Source: CAVVSD01 sp963837655
Lineage (GTDB): Bacteria; Actinomycetota; Thermoleophilia; Solirubrobacterales; Solirubrobacteraceae
NCBI GenBank assembly: GCA_963837655.1
Contig: CAWIOK010000021.1
Location: 558,001 to 622,000, forward strand
Direction: 5' to 3'
Length of the DNA stretch: 64,000 nt
Shown piece after piece: positions 46,256-55,024 of the stretch (its first letter is position 1; the number at the start of each line of letters is the position of its first letter). Position numbers and translations under genes: made by a program. Below the pieces are notes generated by a model, which searched no databases, was not told where the DNA came from, and saw nothing but the letters and a program-made list of their open reading frames with translations.

Positions 46256-47485
46256 CTAGTCGGAGGCCTTGTCGGCCCCGATGACCACGATGACGGCGTT
46301 GTTGCCTGCCTGGCCGACCAGGTCCTGGGGCATGGGCTGGATCTGGGCGCTCGGAACCTGGAGGAGCTTGCCGATCTCGCGGGCCGCGGCCTCGGCGCCC
46401 GGCTTGTAGCCGATGAGCGTCTGCGGGCGCGACGTGCTGTTGTCGACGGCCGCCTGGTAACCGGTGCTCTGCAGCTTGTCGGCGACCTGGCGCGCCAGGC
46501 CGTTCACGCCTGTCGCGTTGAGCACGATCACCGGGGTGTCGGCGCGGTCGATGCGCGCCTGGCGGCTGCTCTGCGTGCGGCCGGGCGCGGCGGACGTCGT
46601 GGTCTTCGCGATCGTGTCGGCGACCTGGTTGGGCGGTGGTGGCGTGTCGCTGCCGCCAAGGGTCAGGACGAGGACGACGACGACGGCGATCACGACGAGC
46701 GCGGCGCCGCCCACGACGCCGAGCGTCCGCCGCGACGGCGAGCGGCCGGAGTCGGCTCCGTCGCGCGGAGGCAGCGTGCGCGACGGCGGGCCGCCGCGCA
46801 GCGAGCGCGTGGCGGAGGGCTGCGGCTCTGGCGACGGCGCGGGGTCCGGCGTCGTCCTGGAGGCGGCCGGGGTGATCGGTGGCGGCGGCGCGGCGGGCGG
46901 CGGACGGCCGGGCACGCGCGGTCCCGCGGCCGGCGGCGGCGTGGTCGTCACGCCGTTGGCCGCCGGGGCGTCGGCCGGAGCCGATGCGGGCGCCGGGGCA
47001 TCCGGCGTCGTGCCGGTGGGCGTTGCGGTCGCAGATGCGGATGTGGCGGGCGCCTGCGCCGTCGCCGCCCCGGGCGAGCTCGCGGCGGGCACGGGGACGG
47101 GCAGCCCGGGCACTGGAACGGCTGCCGGCTTGGCCTCGCCGGGCGTCGCCGCGGGGGCTCCGGGGACCGCGGTCGCAGCGCCGGGCACCACCGGAGGCGT
47201 TGCGGTCGCGGCCTGGCCCGCCGCGGTCTGCGCGCGCTGTGGCGCCGCGCCGACGGTCGTCCGTCGAGCGGCATCGGCGGCGACACGTGCCTCCAGCTCG
47301 GCTGCGCGCTCCGGGGCACGGCCCGCCCACTCGCGGAGCCGCTTCACCTCCCGTGCCTGCGCGAAGTACAGCAGCGAGAGCACGGCAAGCCCCACGATCG
47401 CGGCCAGGCCGGCGTACGCGCCGTACTTCTCGATCTGATCGTTGACCGAGATCGCAGCGATGGCCCAGGTCATGGAGGGGGCCAT
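46256..47485 (-). CDS. LytR_C-domain membrane protein with long Pro/Ala-rich linker
   Basis: The 409-residue protein has an N-terminal helix (YAGLAAIVGLAVLSLLYFAQ), a basic helical segment, 170 residues of Pro/Ala/Thr low complexity and a second membrane helix (VVGGAALVVIAVVVVLVLTL). The LytR_C domain follows (VIVLNATGVNGLARQVADKL ... TLIGYKPGAEAAAREIGKLL ... NAVIVVIG). LytR_C domains occur on LCP enzymes that attach glycans to peptidoglycan; here the catalytic LCP part is absent. It probably assists cell-wall glycan attachment. Confidence 0.8.
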   Translation of the reverse strand: MAPSMTWAIAAISVNDQIEKYGAYAGLAAIVGLAVLSLLYFAQAREVKRLREWAGRAPERAAELEARVAADAARRTTVGAAPQRAQTAAGQAATATPPVVPGAATAVPGAPAATPGEAKPAAVPVPGLPVPVPAASSPGAATAQAPATSASATATPTGTTPDAPAPASAPADAPAANGVTTTPPPAAGPRVPGRPPPAAPPPPITPAASRTTPDPAPSPEPQPSATRSLRGGPPSRTLPPRDGADSGRSPSRRTLGVVGGAALVVIAVVVVLVLTLGGSDTPPPPNQVADTIAKTTTSAAPGRTQSSRQARIDRADTPVIVLNATGVNGLARQVADKLQSTGYQAAVDNSTSRPQTLIGYKPGAEAAAREIGKLLQVPSAQIQPMPQDLVGQAGNNAVIVVIGADKASD

Positions 47486-47486
47486 G

Positions 47487-49436
47487 CTAGATGGTCGTCT
47501 CCAGGCCGCCCGCCCGCGGGGCGGGGAGATCCGCCGCGGGGACCGGACCCAGCTCTGCGACCTTCGCCGCGAGCGCCGCGGCGTCGCCCTCGAGGACGAG
47601 CAGCCCGATCTCGGCGAACGCCTCGTCGACGAACGACGGCGAGAGCGGCGGCCGATCCGCGCGCAGAATCCGCTCAGCGGGCGTCGGCTGCGGGCGCTCG
47701 TCGGGGTTGAAGAGCTGCTCGTGCAGCTTCTCGCCCGGCCGCCGACCGATGACCTCGATCTCGATGTCGCGTCCCGGCTCCAGCCCCGACAGCTCGATCA
47801 TCGCCGTGGCGAGGTCGCGGATGTTCACCGGCTCACCCATGTCGAGGACGAACACCTCGCCGCCGTCGCCGAGCGATCCGGCGCGGATGATCAGCTGGAC
47901 GGCCTCGGGGATCGTCATGAAGAAGCGCGTCATGCGGTCGTCGGTGACCGTCACCGGGCCGCCCCGCGCGATCTGGCGGCGGAAGATGGGCACGACGGAT
48001 CCGGAGGATCCGAGGACGTTGCCGAAGCGCACGCTGACGTACTTCGTGGCCGGGAACCGAACGTCCTCTGCGGCGACCGCCCATTCCGCCAGCGCCTTCG
48101 ATGCGCCCATCACCGTGGCGGGGGCCACGGCCTTGTCCGTGGAGACCAGGACGAAGGCCCGCGTCCGCGCCTGACCGGACACGCGCGCGACGACCCGCGT
48201 GGCGATCGCGTTGTTGCGCACGGCCTCCACCGGGTTGGCCTCCATGAGGCCGACGTGCTTGTACGCGGCGGCGTGGAAGACGACGGTCGGCCGGTGCTCG
48301 GCGAACACCTCGCGGATCCGCTCCTCCTCCTTGCAGTCGGCGAGGACGGCGGCAAGCCCGGTCGGGTGGACGTGACGGTCCTCCAGCAGCTCGCGCTGGA
48401 TCGCGAAGAGGTTGTCCTCGGCGTGGTCGAGGCAGATGAGCCGCCGGGGGCCCACCCTGCTGATCTGGCGGCACAGCTCGGCGCCGATCGAGCCGCCGGC
48501 GCCGGTGACGAGCACGACCTCGTTCGTCAGGTAGGAACCGACGCGGTCGAGCTCCATGCGCACGGGCTCGCGGCCGAGGACGTCCTCGACCTGGACGTCA
48601 CGGACCTGCTTGACGTAGCGGCCCTCGTTCTGGAGCAACTCGAACACGGTCGGGAGCGTGCGGACGGGGATCCCGCGGTCACGGCAGGCCCGGACAACGC
48701 GCGCGCGGACCGTGCCCGACGCGGACGGGATCGCCATCGTGACCTCGTCGGGCTCGGCCTCGTCCAGGATCCGCGGCAGCGCGTCGGTCGCCCCCAGCAC
48801 CTGCACGCCGTCGATGCGCAGGCGAGCCTTCAGTGGGTCGTCGTCGACGAAGCCCACGGGCCGCAGTCCGAGGCCGGGGTTGCGCTGGATCTCGCGCAGG
48901 ACGAGACGCCCGCCGTTGCCCGCGCCGACGATGAGGACGCCGCGCGCATCCTTGCGGGTGCGGAATCCGCTGAGCGAGCGCTCGTGGAGCGCGCGGAAGA
49001 TGAACCGCACCCCGCCGAGCAGGACGAGCGTGACGAGGAAGAAGCCGACGATGACGCCCGCCGGGGCCGTCACGCCGACGTCGCCCACGCCCGAGGTCTG
49101 CGACACCGGCTTGACGAGTGCGATGTAGCCGGCGAGCAGCAGCGTCGCGACGAGGACGCCCTCGCCGATCTTCACGAAGTCGCGTGAGCCCACGTAGCGC
49201 CACTGGCGCTGGTAGAAGCCGAGGACCGTGAACACCGCGAGGCTCATGGCCACGAGCGGCAGGACCGTGGCCTCCAGGAGATGCTGGTAGCGCTCCGGGA
49301 CACCGCCTGCGAGATCGCCGAACCGCAGCCGGTAGGCGAGGAAGTAGGCAAGAGCGACCAGCACCCCGTCGACCACGAGCTGCGGGAGCGAGTGGCGGTG
49401 CAACGGGAAGGCCGCGGACTTCAGCCGCCGGCGCAT
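47487..49436 (-). CDS. CapD/WbpM-like membrane nucleotide-sugar 4,6-dehydratase
   Basis: The 649-residue protein has four N-terminal membrane helices. A CoA-binding-like Rossmann domain (GVLIVGAGNGGRLVLREIQR near 165) follows, and an extended SDR dehydratase domain (VLVTGAGGSIGAELCRQI near 297, SxK triad region FVLVSTDKAVAPATVMGAS). It converts UDP-GlcNAc-type sugars to 4-keto-6-deoxy intermediates. The neighbouring DegT aminotransferase can use the product. Confidence 0.9.
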   Translation of the reverse strand: MRRRLKSAAFPLHRHSLPQLVVDGVLVALAYFLAYRLRFGDLAGGVPERYQHLLEATVLPLVAMSLAVFTVLGFYQRQWRYVGSRDFVKIGEGVLVATLLLAGYIALVKPVSQTSGVGDVGVTAPAGVIVGFFLVTLVLLGGVRFIFRALHERSLSGFRTRKDARGVLIVGAGNGGRLVLREIQRNPGLGLRPVGFVDDDPLKARLRIDGVQVLGATDALPRILDEAEPDEVTMAIPSASGTVRARVVRACRDRGIPVRTLPTVFELLQNEGRYVKQVRDVQVEDVLGREPVRMELDRVGSYLTNEVVLVTGAGGSIGAELCRQISRVGPRRLICLDHAEDNLFAIQRELLEDRHVHPTGLAAVLADCKEEERIREVFAEHRPTVVFHAAAYKHVGLMEANPVEAVRNNAIATRVVARVSGQARTRAFVLVSTDKAVAPATVMGASKALAEWAVAAEDVRFPATKYVSVRFGNVLGSSGSVVPIFRRQIARGGPVTVTDDRMTRFFMTIPEAVQLIIRAGSLGDGGEVFVLDMGEPVNIRDLATAMIELSGLEPGRDIEIEVIGRRPGEKLHEQLFNPDERPQPTPAERILRADRPPLSPSFVDEAFAEIGLLVLEGDAAALAAKVAELGPVPAADLPAPRAGGLETTI

Positions 49437-49475
49437 CCGCGGGATTGTAGGAGGAAGGGCGGATCCGCCCGGTTC

Positions 49476-50561
49476 TCAGCACCCGACGGCGGCCACCGCG
49501 GCCACGACCTCGCCCACCTGGGCCTCTGTCAGCGACGGTCCCATGGGGAGCGCGAGGTGCGTCCGCGCGGCCTCCTCCGTGCCTGGTAGGACGGCATCGC
49601 GGCCGGCTGCGGCCAGCGCCGGCTGACGGTGCGCGGGCACCGAGTAGTAGGTCCGCGCGCCGATCCCGGCGGCGCGCAGCGCGGTGGCCAGCGGCTCTGG
49701 CCGGGCGTGGCGCACGACGTAGAGGTTCCAGGCCGGGTCGGCACCGTCCACGGGCACCGGGAGCTGGGCGTGGTCGCCCAACCCGGCGGCGGCGTACGCG
49801 CGGCCCGCGGCGCGGCGCCCCTCGCACCAGGCGTGCACGTGCGGGAGCTGGACGCGCAGGGCCGCTGCCTGCAGCTCGTCGAGGCGGCTGTTGTAGCCGA
49901 TGTCCGTGAACGTCTCGCGGTCCGGCGAGCCATGGAAGCGCAGCGTGCGGACGCGGTCGGCCAGCGCCGCGTCGCGGGTGGCGATCGCGCCGCCGTCGCC
50001 GAGCCCGCCGAGGTTCTTCGACGGGTAGAAGGAGAAGGTCGCGATCGTGCCCAGCGCCCCGGCCAGTCCGGCGGCCGCACGCGAGCCGGTCGCCTGCGCG
50101 GCGTCCTCGACGACGGGAACCCCGAGCGCCTCGACCTCCGCGACCGGCGCGACGTTGCCGAACAGGTGCACGAGGACCACGGCCTTCGTGCGCGGCGTGA
50201 GCACCGCGCGCACGGCGTCGGCCGTCGCGACGAACGTCACGGGGTCGACGTCGCAGAACACGGGCGTCGCGCCCGTGGGCGGGATCGCCTCCGCGCTCGC
50301 GTAGAACGTGAACGACGGGACCACGACCTCGTCGCCCGGACCGACCCCGAGCGCCCGCAGCGCGATCGTGATCGCCTCGGTGCCGTTCGCGACGCCGACG
50401 ACGTGCCCGGCGCCGAGCCAGGCCGCGAACTCACGCTCGAACGCCTCGACCTCCGGCCCAAGGATGTAGCGGCCGTCGTCCAGCACACGCGACAGGGCGG
50501 CCGCAAGCTCGTCGCGCAGGGGCGCGCGGGGGGTCTGGGGGTCGAACAAGGGGACTGCCAC
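49476..50561 (-). CDS. DegT/DnrJ/EryC1/StrS sugar aminotransferase
   Basis: The 361-residue PLP enzyme has NGTEAITIALRALGVGPGDE near 60, VVEDAAQATGS, the PLP Lys in FSFYPSKNLGGLGDGG and GYNSRLDELQAAALRVQL. It aminates a keto-sugar nucleotide, most likely the 4-keto product of the adjacent CapD-type dehydratase, to give an amino-deoxy sugar. The GTG start at 50559-50561 begins VAVPLFDPQTP. It is divergent from dedA. Confidence 0.9.
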   Translation of the reverse strand: MAVPLFDPQTPRAPLRDELAAALSRVLDDGRYILGPEVEAFEREFAAWLGAGHVVGVANGTEAITIALRALGVGPGDEVVVPSFTFYASAEAIPPTGATPVFCDVDPVTFVATADAVRAVLTPRTKAVVLVHLFGNVAPVAEVEALGVPVVEDAAQATGSRAAAGLAGALGTIATFSFYPSKNLGGLGDGGAIATRDAALADRVRTLRFHGSPDRETFTDIGYNSRLDELQAAALRVQLPHVHAWCEGRRAAGRAYAAAGLGDHAQLPVPVDGADPAWNLYVVRHARPEPLATALRAAGIGARTYYSVPAHRQPALAAAGRDAVLPGTEEAARTHLALPMGPSLTEAQVGEVVAAVAAVGC

Positions 50562-50592
50562 GGCGCCCCGGCACGGTACCCTGCCGCCCCCT
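50562..50592. promoter_or_regulatory. Divergent degT/dedA promoter with back-to-back -10 boxes
   Basis: Within the 31-base gap, TACCCT (+ strand, 50577-50582) and TACCGT (minus strand, 50573-50578) share a central TA inside the imperfect palindrome GGCACGGTACCCTGCC (50570-50585). The boxes end 10 and 11 bases before the two GTG starts. No ribosome sites are visible. Confidence 0.5.
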
Positions 50593-51228
50593 GTGCCCGT
50601 CCTCGCGTCACTGACGGACCCGCTCGTCAACCTCGCCGTGAACATCGTCGACGCCCTGGGGCTCCCGGGCGTCTTCGTGCTGATGCTCCTGGAGAGCGCC
50701 TGCATCCCGATCCCCAGCGAGGCGACGATGCTGTTCGCGGGCTTCGGCGTCAGCCGCGGCGACTTCTCGCTGTTCGCGGTGGTCTTCGCCGGCGTGGCCG
50801 GGAACCTCTGCGGCTCCTGGATCGCCTACGCGGTCGGCTACTACGGGCGCCTGGACATCCTCGAGAAGCACGGCAGCAAGCTGCACATCAAGCAGAGCCA
50901 CCTCGCGACGGCGGACCGCTGGTTCGAGCGCCACGGCGAGGCGACGGTCTTCTTCGCGCGGATGCTGCCCATCGTCCGGACGTTCGTCTCGCTGCCGGCG
51001 GGGGTCGCCCGGATGCCGTTCTGGCGGTTCACGATCTTCACGGTGCTCGGCTGCCTGCCGTGGGTGTTCGCGCTCGCGTTCATCGGCAAGCAGGTCGGCG
51101 ACAACTGGGAGGACTGGAAGGACCAGCTGCACTACGTGGACTACGCCGTCGCCCTGGCGATCGTGGCGTTCGTCGTCTACCTCATCGTGAAGCGGCGCCG
51201 GGCCCGCGCCGCCGAACCCGTGGCCTGA
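50593..51228 (+). CDS. DedA-family membrane protein
   Basis: The 211-residue protein has the DedA pattern: LLESACIPIPSEATMLFAGF near 35-55, CGSWIAYAVGYYGR and the F-x-R-x3-P-x-R-T motif as FFARMLPIVRTFVSLPAG near 120. Some DedA proteins recycle undecaprenyl phosphate by flipping it inward, which fits the next gene (UppP) and the glycan locus. The GTG start has no ribosome site. Confidence 0.9.
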   Translation: MPVLASLTDPLVNLAVNIVDALGLPGVFVLMLLESACIPIPSEATMLFAGFGVSRGDFSLFAVVFAGVAGNLCGSWIAYAVGYYGRLDILEKHGSKLHIKQSHLATADRWFERHGEATVFFARMLPIVRTFVSLPAGVARMPFWRFTIFTVLGCLPWVFALAFIGKQVGDNWEDWKDQLHYVDYAVALAIVAFVVYLIVKRRRARAAEPVA

Positions 51229-51232
51229 CGCC

Positions 51233-52039
51233 GTGCGGCTGCGCCGCGCCGTCCTGCTGGGAGCGCTGCACGGGCCCGCCGAGCTCGTGCCGGTGTCGTC
51301 GTCGGCGCACGTGGCGCTGGTGCCGTGGCTGCTGGGGTGGGACCTCGAGGCCGACCCGGCCCGGCGCAAGGAGCTCGAGGTGCTGATGCACGCGGGGACC
51401 GGGCTCGCGCTCGGATGGGTGCTGCGCCGGGAGGCACTGGGTGCGCTGCGCCGCCTCGACGCGCGGCGCGTGGCGCTGCACCTGCTCGCGCTCGGCATCC
51501 CGTCCGCGGTCGGCCTCGCGCTTGAGGAGCAGATCGAGGAGCACCTCGGGACCCCGCTCGCAGCGGCTGCAGGGCTCGCCGCCGGCGCGCTGCTCCTGCT
51601 GGGCGCCGACGCGCTGCCGGAGGGCGATCGCCGCTCCACCGACGCTGGGCCCGTCGACGGGGTCGTGCTCGGCCTCGCGCAGGCGGCGGCGCTGGCGCCG
51701 GGCGTCTCGCGCAGGGGGGCGACGCTCGCCGCCGCCCGGATGCGCGGCTACTCGCGCGCGGAGGCGGGCTCGCTGTCGTGGGAGGTCGCGCTGCCGGTTC
51801 TGGCCGCAGCGACCGCGCTGAAGGGCCGCCGGGTGCTGGCCGACCCACCGCCCCGTGGGCTGCGGAGGGCGCTGGCCGCGGGCGCGCTGGCGTCGGCCGC
51901 GTCGACGCTGCTCGCCGCGCCGCTGCTGCGGGCGGTGGAGCGTGGGCCGTGGTGGCCCTTCGCGGCGGAGCGGCTGGGACTGGCGGCCACGGTCGCCGTC
52001 CGGTCGCGCCGTGCCGCCTGCGAGGATCGACGGCGATGA
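51233..52039 (+). CDS. uppP: Undecaprenyl-diphosphatase (UppP/BacA)
   Basis: The 268-residue membrane protein has the two UppP signatures in slightly altered form: GALHGPAELVPVSSSAH near residues 10-26 (usual form EGxTEFLPVSSxGH), and APGVSRRGATLAAAR (usual PGxSRSxxT). It should remove a phosphate from undecaprenyl diphosphate so the carrier can be reused for peptidoglycan and exopolysaccharide. It follows dedA by four bases and overlaps purM by ATGA. Confidence 0.82.
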   Translation: MRLRRAVLLGALHGPAELVPVSSSAHVALVPWLLGWDLEADPARRKELEVLMHAGTGLALGWVLRREALGALRRLDARRVALHLLALGIPSAVGLALEEQIEEHLGTPLAAAAGLAAGALLLLGADALPEGDRRSTDAGPVDGVVLGLAQAAALAPGVSRRGATLAAARMRGYSRAEAGSLSWEVALPVLAAATALKGRRVLADPPPRGLRRALAAGALASAASTLLAAPLLRAVERGPWWPFAAERLGLAATVAVRSRRAACEDRRR

Positions 52040-53055
52040 GCGACGCCTACGCCGCCGCCGGGGTCGACCTCGGGCAGTCCGACGCCGCCGTCGCGGCGAT
52101 CGTCGCGCGGCTGAGCCGGATCGAGCTCGGCCGGCCGTCGCGCTCGGTCCTGCGCGGGGGCCACTACGCGAGCGTCCTGCGGATCACGGACGAGCTCGGC
52201 GTCGCGCTGACGACCGACGGCGTCGGCTCCAAGCTCGTGGTCGCAGAGCAGGCCGATCGCCTCGAGACGGTCGGCATCGACTGCGTCGCGATGAACGTCA
52301 ACGACCTCATCTGCGTCGGCGCCGAGCCGATCGCGATGCTCGACTACCTCGCCGTCGAGGCGACCGACCCCGAGCGGCTGGGCCGCATCGCCGAGGGACT
52401 CCGCGTCGGGGCCCAGGCGGCGGGCATCGAGATCCCCGGCGGGGAGCTCGCCGTGCTCCCCGAGCTCATCCGCGGGCACCCGTCGCCGCACGGGTTCGAC
52501 CTCTGCGGCGCGGCGTTCGGGACGGTCGCGCTCGACGCGATGATCACCGGCGAGGCGATCGGCGTCGGCGACGCGCTGATCGGGGTGCCCTCCACAGGGC
52601 TGCACTCCAACGGCTACACGCTGGCACGCCGCGCGCTGCTCTCCGACGGCGGGCTCACGCTCGACGACCGCCCGCCCGAGCTGGGCGGTGCCACGGTGGC
52701 CGACGCGCTGCTGGAGCCGACGGCCATCTACGTGCGGGCGGTGCTCGAGCTGCTGGCCGGCGGGCTGCCGGTGCATGGGCTCGCGCACATCACCGGCGGC
52801 GGCCTGGACAACCTCAAGCGCCTCCACGACGGGGTCGCCTATCGGCTGGAGGACGCCCTGCCGGTCCTGCCCATCTTCGGGTTGGTGCAGCGGTTGGGCG
52901 ACGTGCCCGACGAGGAGATGTGGCGGGTGTTCAACATGGGCTGCGGGTTCATCGCGGTCGTGCCGGCGGACGTGGCCGACTCGGCCGCTGCCGTGTTGGG
53001 GGCGCACCATCCGGGCGCACGGCGTATCGGGTCGGTCGTGGCGGCTTCCCGGTAG
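52036..53055 (+). CDS. purM: Phosphoribosylformylglycinamidine cyclo-ligase (AIR synthetase)
   Basis: The 339-residue PurM-fold enzyme has LTTDGVGSKLVVAEQADRL near 57, GIDCVAMNVNDLICVGAEP near 80, GVPSTGLHSNGYTLARRAL and AHITGGGLDNLKR near 245. It closes the imidazole ring in purine synthesis (FGAM to AIR with ATP). Overlap with uppP couples purine and lipid-carrier genes in one transcript, probably only positional. A 267-base region without a supported gene follows. Confidence 0.9.
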   Translation: MSDAYAAAGVDLGQSDAAVAAIVARLSRIELGRPSRSVLRGGHYASVLRITDELGVALTTDGVGSKLVVAEQADRLETVGIDCVAMNVNDLICVGAEPIAMLDYLAVEATDPERLGRIAEGLRVGAQAAGIEIPGGELAVLPELIRGHPSPHGFDLCGAAFGTVALDAMITGEAIGVGDALIGVPSTGLHSNGYTLARRALLSDGGLTLDDRPPELGGATVADALLEPTAIYVRAVLELLAGGLPVHGLAHITGGGLDNLKRLHDGVAYRLEDALPVLPIFGLVQRLGDVPDEEMWRVFNMGCGFIAVVPADVADSAAAVLGAHHPGARRIGSVVAASR

Positions 53056-53183
53056 CTCCGCGCCACCGCTCGCGCTGCGCGACACCGCGCCCGTCGGACC
53101 ACCGAGGGCGGACGGTGCCGGGTGGCGGCGCGACCCGCCGCGGCCTGTGGATGTGAGCGGCCGCGCGCCAGTTGACGGATTGG

Positions 53184-53220
53184 ATCTGCCTGACGCACCG
53201 TATGGGTGCCCTAGGCAGAT
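53184..53220. terminator. Long stem-loop between purM and the CHAP gene
   Basis: Outer arms ATCTGCC/GGCAGAT and inner arms GCACC/GGGTGC form a long interrupted stem with a GTAT loop. It lies 129 bases after purM and 103 before the convergent CHAP gene end. Nothing else is recognisable in 53056-53322. A bidirectional terminator is the simplest reading; a small structured RNA is possible. Confidence 0.5.
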
Positions 53221-53322
53221 GGGATGGCGACCCCTCACTCGTCCGCCCTCGATGAGCTGTCGGGCCAGGCGTCGGACCCCGGCGGACGCGCCGAGCGCAG
53301 CGACCGCACCGTCGACCAAGGC

Positions 53323-53976
53323 CTACGACATCCGCACGTAGCCCGTCGCGCCGTCGCCGTTCGCGCTGTGCACGCGGCGGGTGACCATGTTCGAGGAGTT
53401 GCCCTCGATGGTCTGGATGCGGCCGTCGGGCAGGACGGACTCGACCATGCCGATGTGCGTGCCGCCCCACACGACGAGGTCGCCGGGGTTCGGCCTCTCG
53501 GTGGGGGCCACCGCGCGGCCGGTCCGCTGCGCCCAGTCCCAGGTCGCCGAGACCGCGCCGAAGCCCTGACCCTGCTCGCCGAGCGGCGCGCCGGCCTGCT
53601 TGGCGACCCACGAGACGAAGTAGTTGCACCACGGGCCGATGCCGCTTCCCGCGGTCGCGCTCCTGTACTCGGCGATGCGGGGCGAGTCGTTGGAGCCCGG
53701 CGGCTGCTCGGTCTGCCCGATCTCCGCCTGCGCGACGGCGACCATCCGGGCGCCCGTCGGGGTTCCTGTACCCGCTGCGGCCATCGGCGCCGTCGCGGTG
53801 GCGCCGCTCGGCGACGTCGTCGCCTGGTCGAGCATGCCGGCGAAGCTCGACGCCGTCGCGGTCGGAGAGCTCGCTGACGTCGCCGATGTCGCGGCCAGGG
53901 CGGCGGGCGCCGCGACCCGCGGCTGCAGCATGGCCTGGATCTCGGCCATGCGAGCGAGGGCGACGTCGAGACTCAC
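53323..53976 (-). CDS. CHAP-domain peptidoglycan hydrolase, flagellar-linked
   Basis: The 217-residue protein starts VSLDVALARMAEIQAMLQPR, like the N-terminus of FlgJ-type flagellar hydrolases. A Ser/Ala/Thr-rich linker follows, then a CHAP domain with the catalytic Cys in GPWCNYFVSWVAKQAG near 125, His in VVWGGTHIGMVESV near 175 and a late EGNSSN. CHAP amidases cut peptide crosslinks. Its place next to the flagellins suggests opening the wall for the flagellar rod. No signal peptide is seen, in line with export through the flagellar apparatus. Confidence 0.75.
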   Translation of the reverse strand: MSLDVALARMAEIQAMLQPRVAAPAALAATSATSASSPTATASSFAGMLDQATTSPSGATATAPMAAAGTGTPTGARMVAVAQAEIGQTEQPPGSNDSPRIAEYRSATAGSGIGPWCNYFVSWVAKQAGAPLGEQGQGFGAVSATWDWAQRTGRAVAPTERPNPGDLVVWGGTHIGMVESVLPDGRIQTIEGNSSNMVTRRVHSANGDGATGYVRMS

Positions 53977-54014
53977 GTCCCGTGTAATCGGAAGGACCGA
54001 GGAGATCTGAAACC

Positions 54015-54066
54015 GTGCCGAGGCGCAGCCTTGGCACGACGAAGGGCGGCCCCGAAGGACCGCCCT
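54015..54066 (-). terminator. Two hairpins after flagellin 1
   Basis: Hairpin one pairs GTGCCGAGG with CCTTGGCAC (54015-54037, one G-U pair). Hairpin two pairs AGGGCGG with CCGCCCT (54043-54066). Both lie within 85 bases after the flagellin stop. Confidence 0.6.
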
Positions 54067-54095
54067 CGTCACTGCTGATGCTGCGGACCGACCGG

Positions 54096-54893
54096 CTACC
54101 GGATGAGCGAGAGGATGCTCTGCGGGGCCTGGTTGGCCTGGGCCAGCATGGAGGTGCCGGCCTGCTGCAGGATCTGGTTCTTCGTGAGCTCGACCATCTC
54201 CGAAGCCATGTCCACGTCGCGGACGCGGCTCTCGGCGGAGGTCAGGTTCTCCTGGTAGACCTGCGTGCTCGCCATGGCGTGCTCCAGGCGGTTCTGCACC
54301 GCGCCGAACGTCGCGCGGGCCGAAGACACCGAGGAGATCGCCGCGTCGATCGCGCTGATCGCCGTGGAGTTCCCGAGGCTCGTGAAGTCACCCAGGGTGC
54401 CGCCGAGCGAGATCGTGCTGACCGTGATCGAGTCACCGTCGTTCACGCCGACCTGGAAGGTCACCGAGCCCGACGCCGCAAGCAGCGTGATGCCGTTGAA
54501 CTTGGCCGAGCCACCGATGCGCTCGATCTCAGACGCGAGCTGGTTGACCTCGGTCTGGATCGCGGCCTGATCGGACGAGCTGAGCGTGCCGTTCTTGTAC
54601 TGCACAGCCAGCTCACGGACACGCTGCAGCATGCTGTGGACCTCATCGAGGTTGCCTTCAGCGGTCTGCACGAGCGAGACGCCGTCCTGGATGTTGCGGT
54701 TCGACTGAGCCAGGCCGTTGATCTGCGAGCGCATGCGCTCGGAGATGGCCAGACCGGCCGCGTCGTCGGCCGCACGGTTGATGCGGTAACCCGACGACAG
54801 ACGCTCCATCGACTTGGCGATCTTGTCCGACGTGTTGTTCAGGTTGCGATGCGCGCCGAAAGCCTCGACGTTGTTCTGGATGCGAAGGGACAT
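54096..54893 (-). CDS. fliC: Flagellin, copy 1 (distal)
   Basis: The 265-residue short flagellin keeps the D0/D1 ends: MSLRIQNNVEAFGAHRNLNN, RLSSGYRINRAADDAAGLAI and the C-terminal AESRVRDVDMASEMVELTKN with QANQAPQSILSLIR. The middle domain is minimal, so the filament would have little exposed variable surface. AAGGAGA precedes the ATG. It differs from copy 2 mainly in GGTLGDFTSLGNSTA near residues 175-190. It polymerises into the filament after export through FlhA/FlhB. Confidence 0.95.
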   Translation of the reverse strand: MSLRIQNNVEAFGAHRNLNNTSDKIAKSMERLSSGYRINRAADDAAGLAISERMRSQINGLAQSNRNIQDGVSLVQTAEGNLDEVHSMLQRVRELAVQYKNGTLSSSDQAAIQTEVNQLASEIERIGGSAKFNGITLLAASGSVTFQVGVNDGDSITVSTISLGGTLGDFTSLGNSTAISAIDAAISSVSSARATFGAVQNRLEHAMASTQVYQENLTSAESRVRDVDMASEMVELTKNQILQQAGTSMLAQANQAPQSILSLIR

Positions 54894-54967
54894 TCGTCTT
54901 CTCCTTGAATGACGTGTGGGTTGGTCCCCGGCTCCATCCATGGAGCCGTACTGCTCTTACAGGCCAG

Positions 54968-54997
54968 GTAGTCGGATCGCCGCGGGTCCGGGTTGAG
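54968..54997 (-). promoter_or_regulatory. Flagellin 1 sigma-28-like promoter candidate
   Basis: On the minus strand CTCAACCC (54990-54997) is followed after 14 bases by CCGACTAC (54968-54975). The same two boxes with the same spacing lie upstream of copy 2. CCGA matches the core of the sigma-28 -10 box. Confidence 0.45.
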
Positions 54998-55024
54998 CGC
55001 GGTGGACGTCTGTCCGAACGACGA

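Noticed and set aside
46850..47250. Pro/Ala repeats in the LytR_C protein as a possible repeat array
   Set aside because: Simple low-complexity linker coding, no regular period; not a CRISPR or tandem repeat locus.
53056..53322. Possible small gene between purM and the CHAP gene
   Set aside because: No frame has a good start with ribosome site and a protein-like composition; only the hairpin stands out.
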